Positions 14,647-22,187 of a stretch of DNA of 23,486 bases are shown piece after piece. The notes under the pieces are model-generated. The model was not told the DNA's origin, made no database searches, and saw nothing but the letters and a program-made list of their open reading frames with translations. Both the position numbers and the translations under genes were made by a program. Origin of the DNA: Thermococcus sp. (lineage in GTDB: Archaea > Methanobacteriota_B > Thermococci > Thermococcales > Thermococcaceae); the NCBI GenBank assembly GCA_027062125.1, contig JAMOTW010000167.1, positions 1 to 23,486 on the forward strand, in the 5' to 3' direction. Numbering within the stretch: the stretch's first letter is position 1; every line of letters begins with the position of its first letter.

Positions 14647-16098
14647 ATGAAGTTCGCCCACATAGCTGACGTCCACCTCGGCAGGGAGCAGTTCAACCAG
14701 CCCTTCCGCTACGAGGATTACCTGAAGGCCTTCCGCGAGGCCATCGAGAAGTCGGTGAAAGCCAACGTCGACTTCATACTCATCGCCGGGGATCTCTTCC
14801 ACGTGAGCAGACCTTCACCGAGGACGATAAGGGATGCCGTTGAGGTTCTCGAGTTGCCGAGGAGGAAGGGAATCCCCGTCTTCGCGATAGAGGGCAACCA
14901 CGACAAAACCATAAGGGAAACCTCCGTCTTCGACCTCCTCGAGCACCTCGGGCTCATTTACACCGTCGGCCTCAAGCGGGAGCCGAGGGAGGGTGAGTTT
15001 CAGGGGAGCAAAAGGCTCTCCGAAAACCGCTACCTCATCTGGGGGCAGGTCGGGGACCTTGAAATCCACGGCCTGAGGCACCACACACGCTGGCAGCTCA
15101 TAAGGAACGACGGGGCAATCAACGTCCTCAAGGCCCTCTTCAAGGGGAAAAAAGGTATTCTGATGCTCCACCAGGCAATTGACTACCTCGCCAAGGACAC
15201 GCCCTACCAGGACGCCTTCGACCTCAAGCTGAGCGAGCTACCGGACGGTTTCTCCTACTACGCCCTCGGGCACATCCACGTGCGCAGGATAGCCGAGCCA
15301 TCGCAAACTGGACTGAGCGGCCCTCTGGCTTACCCGGGCTCCCTGGAGAGGACCGAGGTCAGGGAGGCGAGCCACCTAATCCGCTACTCCTCGAGGGACA
15401 GGAAGCCGAAGATAATGGAGAACCGCGAGGGACCGAAGGGGTTCTACATCGTTGAGGACTTCCAGCCGAAGTTCGTGGAGGTCGACGCGAGGCCTTTCTA
15501 TTCAGTCAGGGTTGAAGGAAACAGCAAATCCGAGCTCAAGAAGAAGGTTGAAGAAGTTTCTTCACTCATCCCGAAGGACGCGATAGCTGTGATAACGCTC
15601 GAGGGGACGGTTAAAGGCGGGATTGCTCTGGCGGAGTTCAACGACCTGCTCAAGGACTCCGGAATCAGGTACTACACCTTCAGGAGCCGGGTCGTCGGGG
15701 AGGCTGTTCTCTCCAAGGAGAGGCTGAGCGAGGAGGAGCTGTTCACGGAGTGGGAGCGGGAGCTCTTGATGCACCTCCGCGTTGAACCAAAGGAGTTCTC
15801 CGAGGGGCTCACGGAGTTCGTTTCCTGGCTGATGGAGAGGTACGAGAAGGGGACACCATCAAATGTCCCCGTTTCGAAGAAGACCGGGGCAACACCGGAG
15901 ATGAAGGAGGAGAAAACTGCAGAAGCCAGGGAAGAAGCCCCCCAGAAAGCCAGAGTCCCAGAAAAACCGCCGGAGGAAAAGAAGCCCGCGAAAACGGGGA
16001 AGTCCGGAAAAGAAGAGAAAGACCATGAAGGGAAGCCCGTCCCCAAACCCAAGAATCCTGGGAGCCTCGACGCCTGGCTGAGGAGGGGTAAGCCGTGA
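14647..16098 (+). CDS. mre11: DNA repair exonuclease/endonuclease Mre11
   Basis: 483 residues. Mre11 is the Mn-dependent nuclease of the Mre11-Rad50 complex that trims and opens blocked DNA ends. All phosphodiesterase motifs are intact: D8 and H10 (ADVHLG), D49 (AGDLF), N84/H85 (GNHD), H175 (LHQAID), H209 and H211 (GHIHV). A capping domain follows to ~340, then the Rad50-binding helices (~370-405). The last ~70 residues are a Lys/Glu/Pro-rich disordered tail ending PGSLDAWLRRGKP, which looks like a partner-binding peptide. ATG 14647 has GAGGTG overlapping the herA stop. The stop overlaps the rad50 GTG start by three bases (GTGA), which should couple their translation and balance the subunits. 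Confidence 0.96.
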   Translation: MKFAHIADVHLGREQFNQPFRYEDYLKAFREAIEKSVKANVDFILIAGDLFHVSRPSPRTIRDAVEVLELPRRKGIPVFAIEGNHDKTIRETSVFDLLEHLGLIYTVGLKREPREGEFQGSKRLSENRYLIWGQVGDLEIHGLRHHTRWQLIRNDGAINVLKALFKGKKGILMLHQAIDYLAKDTPYQDAFDLKLSELPDGFSYYALGHIHVRRIAEPSQTGLSGPLAYPGSLERTEVREASHLIRYSSRDRKPKIMENREGPKGFYIVEDFQPKFVEVDARPFYSVRVEGNSKSELKKKVEEVSSLIPKDAIAVITLEGTVKGGIALAEFNDLLKDSGIRYYTFRSRVVGEAVLSKERLSEEELFTEWERELLMHLRVEPKEFSEGLTEFVSWLMERYEKGTPSNVPVSKKTGATPEMKEEKTAEAREEAPQKARVPEKPPEEKKPAKTGKSGKEEKDHEGKPVPKPKNPGSLDAWLRRGKP

Positions 16099-18758
16099 GG
16101 ATAAGGCGGATTAAAATCAAGAACTTCAGGGCGCACGAGAAGAGTGAGGTCGAGTTCAGCGACGGCATAAACCTGCTGATAGGCCAGAACGGTGCCGGGA
16201 AGAGCTCAATCCTCGAGGCGATTTTCGCGGCCCTCTACATGGGGCACCCGAGCTTCCCAAAGGGCTACCTTCAGGCAAACACACGCGTCAACGCGAAGGG
16301 CGGCATAGCGCTTGCTTTGGAGTTCGAGCACGGCGGGAAGGCCTACAAAATCGTGAGGGACACGAAGAAGAGCGAGCTACTCGAGGACGGCTCTTTGATA
16401 GCGGAGAAGAGCTCGGACATAGCCAAATGGGTGGAGAGGAACGTCTATCCGATACAGGTCTTCACCAACGCCCTCTACATAAGGCAGGGCGAGATAGAGG
16501 GCATAATCACGAACCGCGAGGTAATGGAGAAGGTTCTGAGGAAGGTTCTTGGCATAGAGGACTACGAGAACGCCGAGAGGAACGCGGCGGAGGTAATAAG
16601 GGAGCTCAAGAGGAAGAGGGACTATCTCAGAAAGCTCATCGAGAGGAAGGCCGAAGTTGAGGAGAGCCTCCGCGATGCCGAGAAGAGGTTTGCCGAAACA
16701 CTGAGGAGAATAAGCGAGCTGAGGGAGAGGGTAAGGAAGCTCGAGAAGGACTTTGAAGAGGCGAAGAAAGAATACAACCGGCTCAAGGCCCTGAAAGAGG
16801 AACTCGACGGGCTGGAGAGGAGGAAGGCCGTTCTCGAGCAGAGGATAAAGGCCGAGAAGGAGAGAATAACGGACTACGAGGGCCAGATCTCCGAGGTGGA
16901 AAAGGGGATAGCCGAACTCGAGGAAAAACTGATCCGCCTGAAGGAGCTCGAGCCGCTGGAGAAGGAGTATCTGAAGCTGAATTCCCTCCTCTCACTTAAG
17001 AAAGAGCTCGCGAGGCTTGATGTCCTGGAGGCCAAGTTGGCGGAAAAGAAGAAGACGCTGGAGGAGAAGACCTCCAGAATAAACGAGGTCTCCGCGAAGA
17101 TATCCGGGCTGGAGAGAGAGGAGAAGGCCCTCAGGGAAACCTATGAGGAGCTGAAGCGCAAGAACTCCCTCTACCAGCGCGTTCTCGGTCTGAAGGCGGA
17201 AGCGGAGAGGTACAGGAAAGAGCTCGAGAAGGCCGGAACCAGTCCGGAGAAGCTCGAAAAGGAGCTGAAGTCCATCGAGAAAGCGAAGGAAGAGCTGGAA
17301 AAGCTCCGCGAGGAAGTGGCAAGGATAAGGGAAGAGGTCGCGAGCCTCAACGGGCTGAAGGAGAGCCTCATCGAGAACCTCTCGAAACTCGAGGGGGCGA
17401 AGGTCTGCCCGCTGTGCAAGAGGCCCATCGAGGAGCACGATGAGGAGGAGATAAAAAGGGAATACGACGCCGAAATAGCTTCCATCGAGAGGAAGCTGAA
17501 GAAATCCTCAAAGGAGCTCGAAAAGCTCAGGAAGAAGGAGCTCAAGCTCAAGGAGACCGTCAAGAAGGAGCCGGGGCTCATAAGGCTGAAGAAGACCGCC
17601 GACCTGCTGAGGGAAGTCGAAGAGAAGCTTTCCAAGTACGATTTGGAGGAGCTTGAAAAGGCCGCAGAGGAGTTTGAGAAGGCGAAGGCGCGGCTAATCG
17701 AGATAAAGAAGGAACTAAGGCACCTCAGGGAGGAGCTTGAGGAGCTTGAGACTGCCGAGAAGGAGCTCGAGCAGATAGAAAAGCGGCTCGCCGAGATAGG
17801 GGCGAAGAAAGGGGAGATAGAAGGGAAGCTGAAGGGTGAGGGCTTCGGCTCCTTTGAAGAGGTCGAGGAACGCCTTAAAGAACTCGAGCCTGCCTACCGC
17901 GAGTACCTGTCCCTGAAGAGCGTTCCCGCGCAGCTTGAGAGGATCAGGAAGAAGCTCGAGGTGCTCAAGAAGAAACGTGAAGAGAGCGTCAAGGCCCTTG
18001 GAGAACTGCAGGAGGAGTCCAAAGAGCTGAAGGCGAAAATAGAGAAGCTATCGAAGGAGTTCTCCGAGGAGGCTTATAGGGAAGCCGAAAAGAGGTACAT
18101 GGAGAGCGCGAGGGAGCTTGAAAAGGCGAGGGCTGAGCTTAAAGGGGCGGAAGAGCTGAGGAACGAGGTCATGAAGCTCTTGGAGGAGCTGAAGGCAAAG
18201 AAGAAGGAGATTGAGGATGCTGAGAAGGAGCTCGAGCTCGTCGAGAAGGCCATAGCGGACATGACCGCATTCAAGGAGAAGGTGGCGAGGCTCAAGGCCG
18301 AGGAGGAACTCCGCGGGTTGGAGGAGGTCCAGAAGCTCGCCGGCGAAACCTTCTCGGAGATGACCGAGGGCAAGTACCAGGGGATAAAGCTCAGGCGGGA
18401 GAGGAAGTACGGGAAGGAGAGGATAGAGCTGAAGGTGCTCTACGCCGGAAACGAGGTCGGCCTGGAGTTCCTCAGCGGCGGCGAGAGGATAGCGCTCGGT
18501 CTGGCGTTCCGCCTGGCGTTATCGCTGTACAAGGTGGGGAACCTTGAGCTTCTCATCCTGGACGAGCCGACACCCTTCCTCGACGAGGAAAGGAGGAAGA
18601 AGCTCGTGGAGATAATCTCGAGCCAGCTCAGGAAGATACCGCAGGTGATAATAGTTTCCCACGACGAGGAGCTGAAGGATGCCGCCGACTACGTGATAAG
18701 GGTGGAGAACGTCGGCGGAAAGAGCAGGGTGGAGGTCGAGAGCCTTGGAGCGTATTAG
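16095..18758 (+). CDS. rad50: DNA double-strand break repair ATPase Rad50
   Basis: 887 residues, usual archaeal length. N-lobe with Walker A GQNGAGKS (30-37); a long heptad-rich antiparallel coiled coil from ~150 to ~720; the zinc hook CPLC at 438-441, near the centre, which dimerises two coiled coils through one Zn; the C-lobe with the ABC signature LSGGERIAL (793 on), Walker B LELLILDEP (817-825), D-loop PFLD and the H-loop His at about 856 (VSHDEEL). ATP-driven closing of the heads controls Mre11 access to DNA. It starts with GTG inside GTGA of the mre11 stop; GGAGGGG lies upstream. The stop overlaps the nurA start by 14 bases. Codon-level repetition across the coil reflects heptads, not a DNA repeat. 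Confidence 0.96.
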   Translation: MRIRRIKIKNFRAHEKSEVEFSDGINLLIGQNGAGKSSILEAIFAALYMGHPSFPKGYLQANTRVNAKGGIALALEFEHGGKAYKIVRDTKKSELLEDGSLIAEKSSDIAKWVERNVYPIQVFTNALYIRQGEIEGIITNREVMEKVLRKVLGIEDYENAERNAAEVIRELKRKRDYLRKLIERKAEVEESLRDAEKRFAETLRRISELRERVRKLEKDFEEAKKEYNRLKALKEELDGLERRKAVLEQRIKAEKERITDYEGQISEVEKGIAELEEKLIRLKELEPLEKEYLKLNSLLSLKKELARLDVLEAKLAEKKKTLEEKTSRINEVSAKISGLEREEKALRETYEELKRKNSLYQRVLGLKAEAERYRKELEKAGTSPEKLEKELKSIEKAKEELEKLREEVARIREEVASLNGLKESLIENLSKLEGAKVCPLCKRPIEEHDEEEIKREYDAEIASIERKLKKSSKELEKLRKKELKLKETVKKEPGLIRLKKTADLLREVEEKLSKYDLEELEKAAEEFEKAKARLIEIKKELRHLREELEELETAEKELEQIEKRLAEIGAKKGEIEGKLKGEGFGSFEEVEERLKELEPAYREYLSLKSVPAQLERIRKKLEVLKKKREESVKALGELQEESKELKAKIEKLSKEFSEEAYREAEKRYMESARELEKARAELKGAEELRNEVMKLLEELKAKKKEIEDAEKELELVEKAIADMTAFKEKVARLKAEEELRGLEEVQKLAGETFSEMTEGKYQGIKLRRERKYGKERIELKVLYAGNEVGLEFLSGGERIALGLAFRLALSLYKVGNLELLILDEPTPFLDEERRKKLVEIISSQLRKIPQVIIVSHDEELKDAADYVIRVENVGGKSRVEVESLGAY

Positions 18759-19995
18759 TGACGTTCACATCAGGGAGATCAGGGAGTTCCTCCTGAAGAG
18801 CCTGCGGGACGTTGAGAGGCTCAAGGACGCCGTCGGGAAGCACTTCGAATGGAAGCCCCTGCCAGAGCCGAGGGGGGCGAGCGTCTACGCCATAGATGGC
18901 AGCAGGATGATGAAGCGCCTCAGCGGGGCGATAATCTACGCCGTCTCAGCATCCGCCATCGGGGAAAAGCTCTACTACTGGAACGACATCGGCATGGTCT
19001 TTCCCTACAAGAGCGTTGACGAGAGGGTTAGAATCCACATGGATATCCTGGAGAAGAGGATGGGTGCGATGATGCTCGAGCTTGGAGCCGATCTGGTCCT
19101 CATGGACGGAACGATAAGCAGCGCTATAATCACGCCGCCCACTTACGTGACATCGACCACGAGGGAACTCTACGCCAGGCATGGAGAACAGCTCCTGAAC
19201 GCCGCCATCGAGTTCCTCGACTTCCTCGACGAGCAGTGGGTCGAGTGGCGGGAGGAGCTGGAGGAAAGCGGCGTCCTGAACGGTTTTTCCCTCCCGTCGA
19301 GGGGATGGAATGGTGAGGAGATATTCTCGATCCTCATGAAGCGCGGGGCGAGGAGCATACGGGAGAGCTTTTGGTGGGTCAACGACAGGGAAGACCTCAT
19401 CGTCCTCTTCGAGTACCTCGAGTACCTCCACGCCCTCGACAGGCTCCTCGGGGGCAGAATAGCGGCGATAGCAAAGACCTTCTACAAGGCCGACGTTGTG
19501 AAGGCCGTGAAGATGCGCGAGGGGGACAAGCTTAAGGGCACCCCCATGATAGTCGATACCCCCGTCGTCGCCTCACTCTCGGAGGATAGAGGTTACCTCG
19601 AGTTCAACTACCTAAAGGAGCCGAAGGGCGGCCTCCCAAAGCTGGTCACGGAGATAATGATGCGCGGAAAGCTCCAGAACCTCAGGGGGACCTTAATCAT
19701 GGATGGTGGCAAAATCACAGGGGCAAGAATAAAGCCAGCCTACGTCCGCTTCGCCGATGGTGGGCTGATTTACCTCCTCGAGGTTCCCGAAAAGCAGGAC
19801 TTCGAGGGGACGCTGGCGGAGATACTCTCCGTTGCCGAGGACGAGTACGTGCTCCCGCTCGAGTACGCCCACCACTCAGTCGTCATAAAGAAGAAGGAGT
19901 TCGACGCCTACGTCAACGCGGTGCTGAGCGCACTGGTCGGGGAGGATGAACGCTTCCTCGGCTTCCTGCGCTACGGGAGGGAGCCGCTGGAGTGA
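18745..19995 (+). CDS. nurA: Nuclease NurA, HerA partner
   Basis: 416 residues. NurA is a Mn-dependent 5'-3' nuclease that forms a dimer docked on the HerA hexamer and generates 3' overhangs for RadA. The RNase H-like active site is visible: D51 in AIDGSR, D121 in VLMDGTIS, and the late MIVDTP and HH (YAHHSVV) segments. The start is TTG at 18745, overlapping the end of rad50 by 14 bases; GGAGGT lies eight bases before it and no in-frame ATG or GTG precedes the D51 motif. The overlap with rad50 shows all four resection genes are co-expressed. Confidence 0.94.
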   Translation: MERISDVHIREIREFLLKSLRDVERLKDAVGKHFEWKPLPEPRGASVYAIDGSRMMKRLSGAIIYAVSASAIGEKLYYWNDIGMVFPYKSVDERVRIHMDILEKRMGAMMLELGADLVLMDGTISSAIITPPTYVTSTTRELYARHGEQLLNAAIEFLDFLDEQWVEWREELEESGVLNGFSLPSRGWNGEEIFSILMKRGARSIRESFWWVNDREDLIVLFEYLEYLHALDRLLGGRIAAIAKTFYKADVVKAVKMREGDKLKGTPMIVDTPVVASLSEDRGYLEFNYLKEPKGGLPKLVTEIMMRGKLQNLRGTLIMDGGKITGARIKPAYVRFADGGLIYLLEVPEKQDFEGTLAEILSVAEDEYVLPLEYAHHSVVIKKKEFDAYVNAVLSALVGEDERFLGFLRYGREPLE

Positions 19996-20000
19996 GAGAG

Positions 20001-20723
20001 ATGATACGGGTCGGAACCTGCGGCTTCTGCGAGGGGCACGCGAAGTACTACCGCGACTTCGATGCCATAGAGGTGCAGCAGACATTCTACCGGATACTCC
20101 AGGAGAAGACGCTCGAACGCTGGCGAAAGGAAGCTCCGGAGGGCTTTACCTTTGCCATTAAGGCCTTTCAGGGCGTGACGCACCCGCCGAACAGCCCGAC
20201 GTGGCGCAGGAGCAACGTAAAGCCGGGGAAGGATGTAGGCCTGTTAAGGCCGAACAGCGAGGTGCTCCACTTTTGGCGTTTAACGCTGAGGGAGGCCGAA
20301 ATCTTAGGAGCGAGGTTCATACTCATCCAGCTGCCAAGGAGCTTTAAGGAGAGCGAGGAGAGCTTCGCCAACGCCGAGCGCTTCTTTGAGATGGCGGAGC
20401 GGGGAGACTTTGAGATAGCGGTCGAGCTGAGGGGCTGGAGCGAGGAGGGAATTAAGCGCTTCGTGAGGTCTTTCAACGTCATAGATGTCACCGACCCGCT
20501 CGTGAGGATTCCCCTCCACAAGGGTGATGTGAACTACTACAGACTTCACGGCCGCTACGAGAACGGGCGGATAATCTACAAGCATTCCTACAGCGACGAG
20601 GAGCTGAAGAAGGCAAAGGAGAGGATTCTCGGCTGGAACCGCGGGGAGAGCTTCGTCTTCTTTAACAACTCGGACATGTGCAGGGACGCGAAGAGGTTCA
20701 AGACGATGATAAAAGAGGTGTGA
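20001..20723 (+). CDS. DUF72 family protein (TIM-barrel)
   Basis: 240 residues beginning MIRVGTCGFCEGHAKYYRDF, with IEVQQTFYRI, GFTFAIKAFQGVTHP, FILIQLPRSF, IAVELRGWS, VTDPL, YYRLHGRYE and FVFFNNSDMCRDAKRF, the run of blocks seen in DUF72 (YecE-like) proteins. Structures of this family are TIM barrels reminiscent of endonuclease IV and sugar isomerases, but no activity is established. ATG 20001 is chosen over GTG 19992 because GGAGTGA lies five bases upstream of the ATG. It starts five bases after the nurA stop and so is probably the last gene of the resection operon, which hints at a role in DNA metabolism. Confidence 0.87.
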   Translation: MIRVGTCGFCEGHAKYYRDFDAIEVQQTFYRILQEKTLERWRKEAPEGFTFAIKAFQGVTHPPNSPTWRRSNVKPGKDVGLLRPNSEVLHFWRLTLREAEILGARFILIQLPRSFKESEESFANAERFFEMAERGDFEIAVELRGWSEEGIKRFVRSFNVIDVTDPLVRIPLHKGDVNYYRLHGRYENGRIIYKHSYSDEELKKAKERILGWNRGESFVFFNNSDMCRDAKRFKTMIKEV

Positions 20724-20736
20724 AGCTTCGATAAGG

Positions 20737-20745
20737 CTTTATACA
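20737..20745 (+). promoter_or_regulatory. TATA box of the toxin-antitoxin operon
   Basis: CTTTATACA with GATAAGG before it. A start 25 bases downstream falls near 20766, leaving a leader of about ten bases that contains GGTGG in front of the antitoxin ATG at 20776. The pair therefore has its own promoter and is not merely read from the repair operon. Confidence 0.6.
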
Positions 20746-20775
20746 ACCTCACTGAATTTCCCTTTAGGTGGGAGC

Positions 20776-20952
20776 ATGGGGGAGATAACGATAAAGGTTC
20801 CGACGGGAGTTGACCTTGAAAGGCTGAAAAAACTCCTCGAAGCTGATGCGGAGCTCCTCGCAAAAGCCATGAAAAAGAGAGTTCACCCGGGAATGCTTGG
20901 AAAGGCGAACGTTGAAGAACTCGAAGAATACGCTGAGGAGGCCGGTCGGTGA
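20776..20952 (+). CDS. Antitoxin of a VapBC-type pair
   Basis: 58 residues, MGEITIKVPTGVDLERLKKL onward. A short N-terminal strand followed by helices fits the small archaeal antitoxins that precede PIN toxins, with a charged C-terminus (NVEELEEYAEEAGR) of the kind that wraps the toxin. The N-terminal part may form a ribbon-helix-helix-like dimer that binds the operon's own promoter, but that is inference. GGTGG lies four bases before the ATG. Its TGA overlaps the toxin's GTG start by three bases, a typical antitoxin-first arrangement. Confidence 0.78.
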   Translation: MGEITIKVPTGVDLERLKKLLEADAELLAKAMKKRVHPGMLGKANVEELEEYAEEAGR

Positions 20953-21401
20953 TTTACATCGACTCAAACGTAATCTACAACTATCTTTTTAAGACATCCC
21001 TGACCAACAACGCTTCTTCAATCTTAGAGGAAAACCGCGGGAAGCTTGTGACCTCATTCTCAACAATCGAAGAGAGCGTGTACGTGGTGCTGAGAAAACT
21101 GCTATCTGAAAAGGCCGGAATACGGAACAGGTACGACGCAAAAAGATACTTGAAGACTCCAGAGGGCAAAGTCCTTATTGACGAGGCGTTTACTTCCGTT
21201 CTGGCCCTGATCTTTCAGTACGATGTTGAGTTGATTGAAGACGCCACAAGTCCGGGAATCGTTCAAAGCTATGCGGTTAGATACGGTTTAATGCCGAGAG
21301 ATGCCCAGATTGTTGCCACATGCGTCATGAACGGAATAAAAAAGATAGCAACTTTCGATGAAGACTTTGACGACGTTACGGAAGTCTCCATCATCAGGTA
21401 G
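20949..21401 (+). CDS. PIN-domain toxin, VapC-like ribonuclease
   Basis: 150 residues with a complete PIN-domain acidic set: D5 (YIDSNVIYNYL), E41/E42 (FSTIEESVYVVL), D118 (LMPRDAQIVATC) and D137 (IATFDEDFDDV). These hold Mg or Mn for RNA cleavage; VapC relatives cut tRNA or rRNA. Start is GTG 20949 inside the antitoxin's last codons, so toxin translation depends on antitoxin translation. The GLMPRDAQI helix is typical of archaeal PIN proteins. No frameshift or missing acidic residue is seen, so the toxin looks active. Confidence 0.88.
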   Translation: MIYIDSNVIYNYLFKTSLTNNASSILEENRGKLVTSFSTIEESVYVVLRKLLSEKAGIRNRYDAKRYLKTPEGKVLIDEAFTSVLALIFQYDVELIEDATSPGIVQSYAVRYGLMPRDAQIVATCVMNGIKKIATFDEDFDDVTEVSIIR

Positions 21402-21468
21402 GCTCGGCCACGGGTCCAGCTCATCACGGGTCAGACGAAGGTGTCGTCATCACCGCCAAAAGGATGTG

Positions 21469-21690
21469 TTATTTCTCCCTTAATTCTCCTTTCATCCGCA
21501 GGTACTCCTCTCTGCTCAGCGGGAAATCCTTAGCCGAGGAGAGGAACGAGTTCACAAGCCTTACCTGCTGTTTGAAGACCTCATCCGGATTCTCCTTCAG
21601 CCTCTTCACGTAAAGCCTGATGAAAGCGAGCCTCTCTTCCAAATCGCGCCTAGAACGGAACTTCAACGCGGAGCCTCCTCGCGCAGTCAT
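21469..21690 (-). CDS. 73-residue helical protein of unknown function
   Basis: ATG 21690 is preceded on the minus strand by GGGAGGG with a six-base spacer, a strong ribosome site. The protein is basic at first (MTARGGSALKFRSRRDLEER) and then helical (LAFIRLYVKRLKENPDE; NSFLSSAKDFPLSREEYLRM), with no membrane segment. I do not recognise the family. A remnant of an antitoxin-like reading frame ends 26 bases upstream on the same strand, so it may once have been the second gene of a pair. Just before its stop another frame stays open for 15 further codons (GEITHPFGGDDDTFV), which could be its original C-terminus. Confidence 0.55.
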   Translation of the reverse strand: MTARGGSALKFRSRRDLEERLAFIRLYVKRLKENPDEVFKQQVRLVNSFLSSAKDFPLSREEYLRMKGELREK

Positions 21691-21715
21691 TGAGAGCCCT
21701 CCCGTCGATTCTCTC

Positions 21716-21816
21716 CTACTCCTTAATCGCAATGTCTATGATTCCTCCAATGAGCTTTAGAGGGCACGGTATTTAGTCCTTCCGGAACGTTCAGAGTCAG
21801 GAAAATATCACTTCAT
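21716..21816 (-). pseudogene. Frameshifted remnant of a small antitoxin-like gene
   Basis: Reading the minus strand, one frame gives DIFLTLNVPEGLNTVPSK and another, joined by a one-base shift, gives KLIGGIIDIAIKE then TAG at 21716-21718. Combined they look like a short antitoxin of the form x-LTLNVPEGL...LIxxIIDIAIKE, similar in style to the intact antitoxin at 20776 (ITIKVPTGVD...). The nearest ATG, at 21816, needs a further shift to join the first frame. Two frame breaks in about 100 bases mark it as dead. Confidence 0.4.
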
Positions 21817-21932
21817 CCGGAACCTGGGGGACTTCGAGATGATGAACGCCTGAAAGGTGGGGGAAAGGTATTTGAGGGTGTTTTGTGATTTTCACATGGG
21901 AGGTCGCGGTATGGGAGAGGCTGTAGTGGCCG

Positions 21933-22068
21933 ATGAGGAAGGGGAGAGTAAGGAAAGTCAAGAGGCTCATGGAGATTTTTCCAGAAGTCTTAGCTGTCAG
22001 AGGAAGACGGTAAAAAGCTGGCCGAGGAGCTGGCTGAGGCGGTAGCGAGGAGGAACGGCTTGCTCTAA
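21933..22068 (+). pseudogene. Frameshifted remnant of a small charged helical protein
   Basis: From ATG 21933 one frame reads MRKGRVRKVKRLMEIFPEVL then AVRGRR and a stop at 22011. The neighbouring frame continues naturally as EEDGKKLAEELAEAVARR, then NGLL and TAA at 22066-22068. A single inserted or lost base near 22000 would rejoin them into one helical C-terminal region. No complete N-terminus was found upstream, so only the 3' end of a gene seems to survive. Family not recognised. Confidence 0.4.
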
Positions 22069-22187
22069 GCTGTTCTCTACAAGACTTCCCGTTAGGGTTA
22101 TATTCTCTGGGGTCAAATTTGTGTCGTGATTTCATCCCCTTGTGTTTATGCGTCTCAATTACTCCTAAGGGATTGAGGGTGAACTGA
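22069..22187. other. Gene-free gap before the unknown long ORF
   Basis: No ORF or RNA gene seen. Possible promoter elements for the following gene are TTATATTC near 22098-22105 and GTTTATG near 22144-22150. A 6-base inverted repeat (CTCAAT 22154-22159, ATTGAG 22172-22177) overlaps the edge of the ribosome site GGGTGA at 22177-22182. Confidence 0.3.

Noticed and set aside
16700..18400. Repetitive-looking DNA rich in GAGGAG and AAGCTCGA
   Set aside because: It encodes the Rad50 heptad coiled coil; not a DNA repeat or CRISPR.
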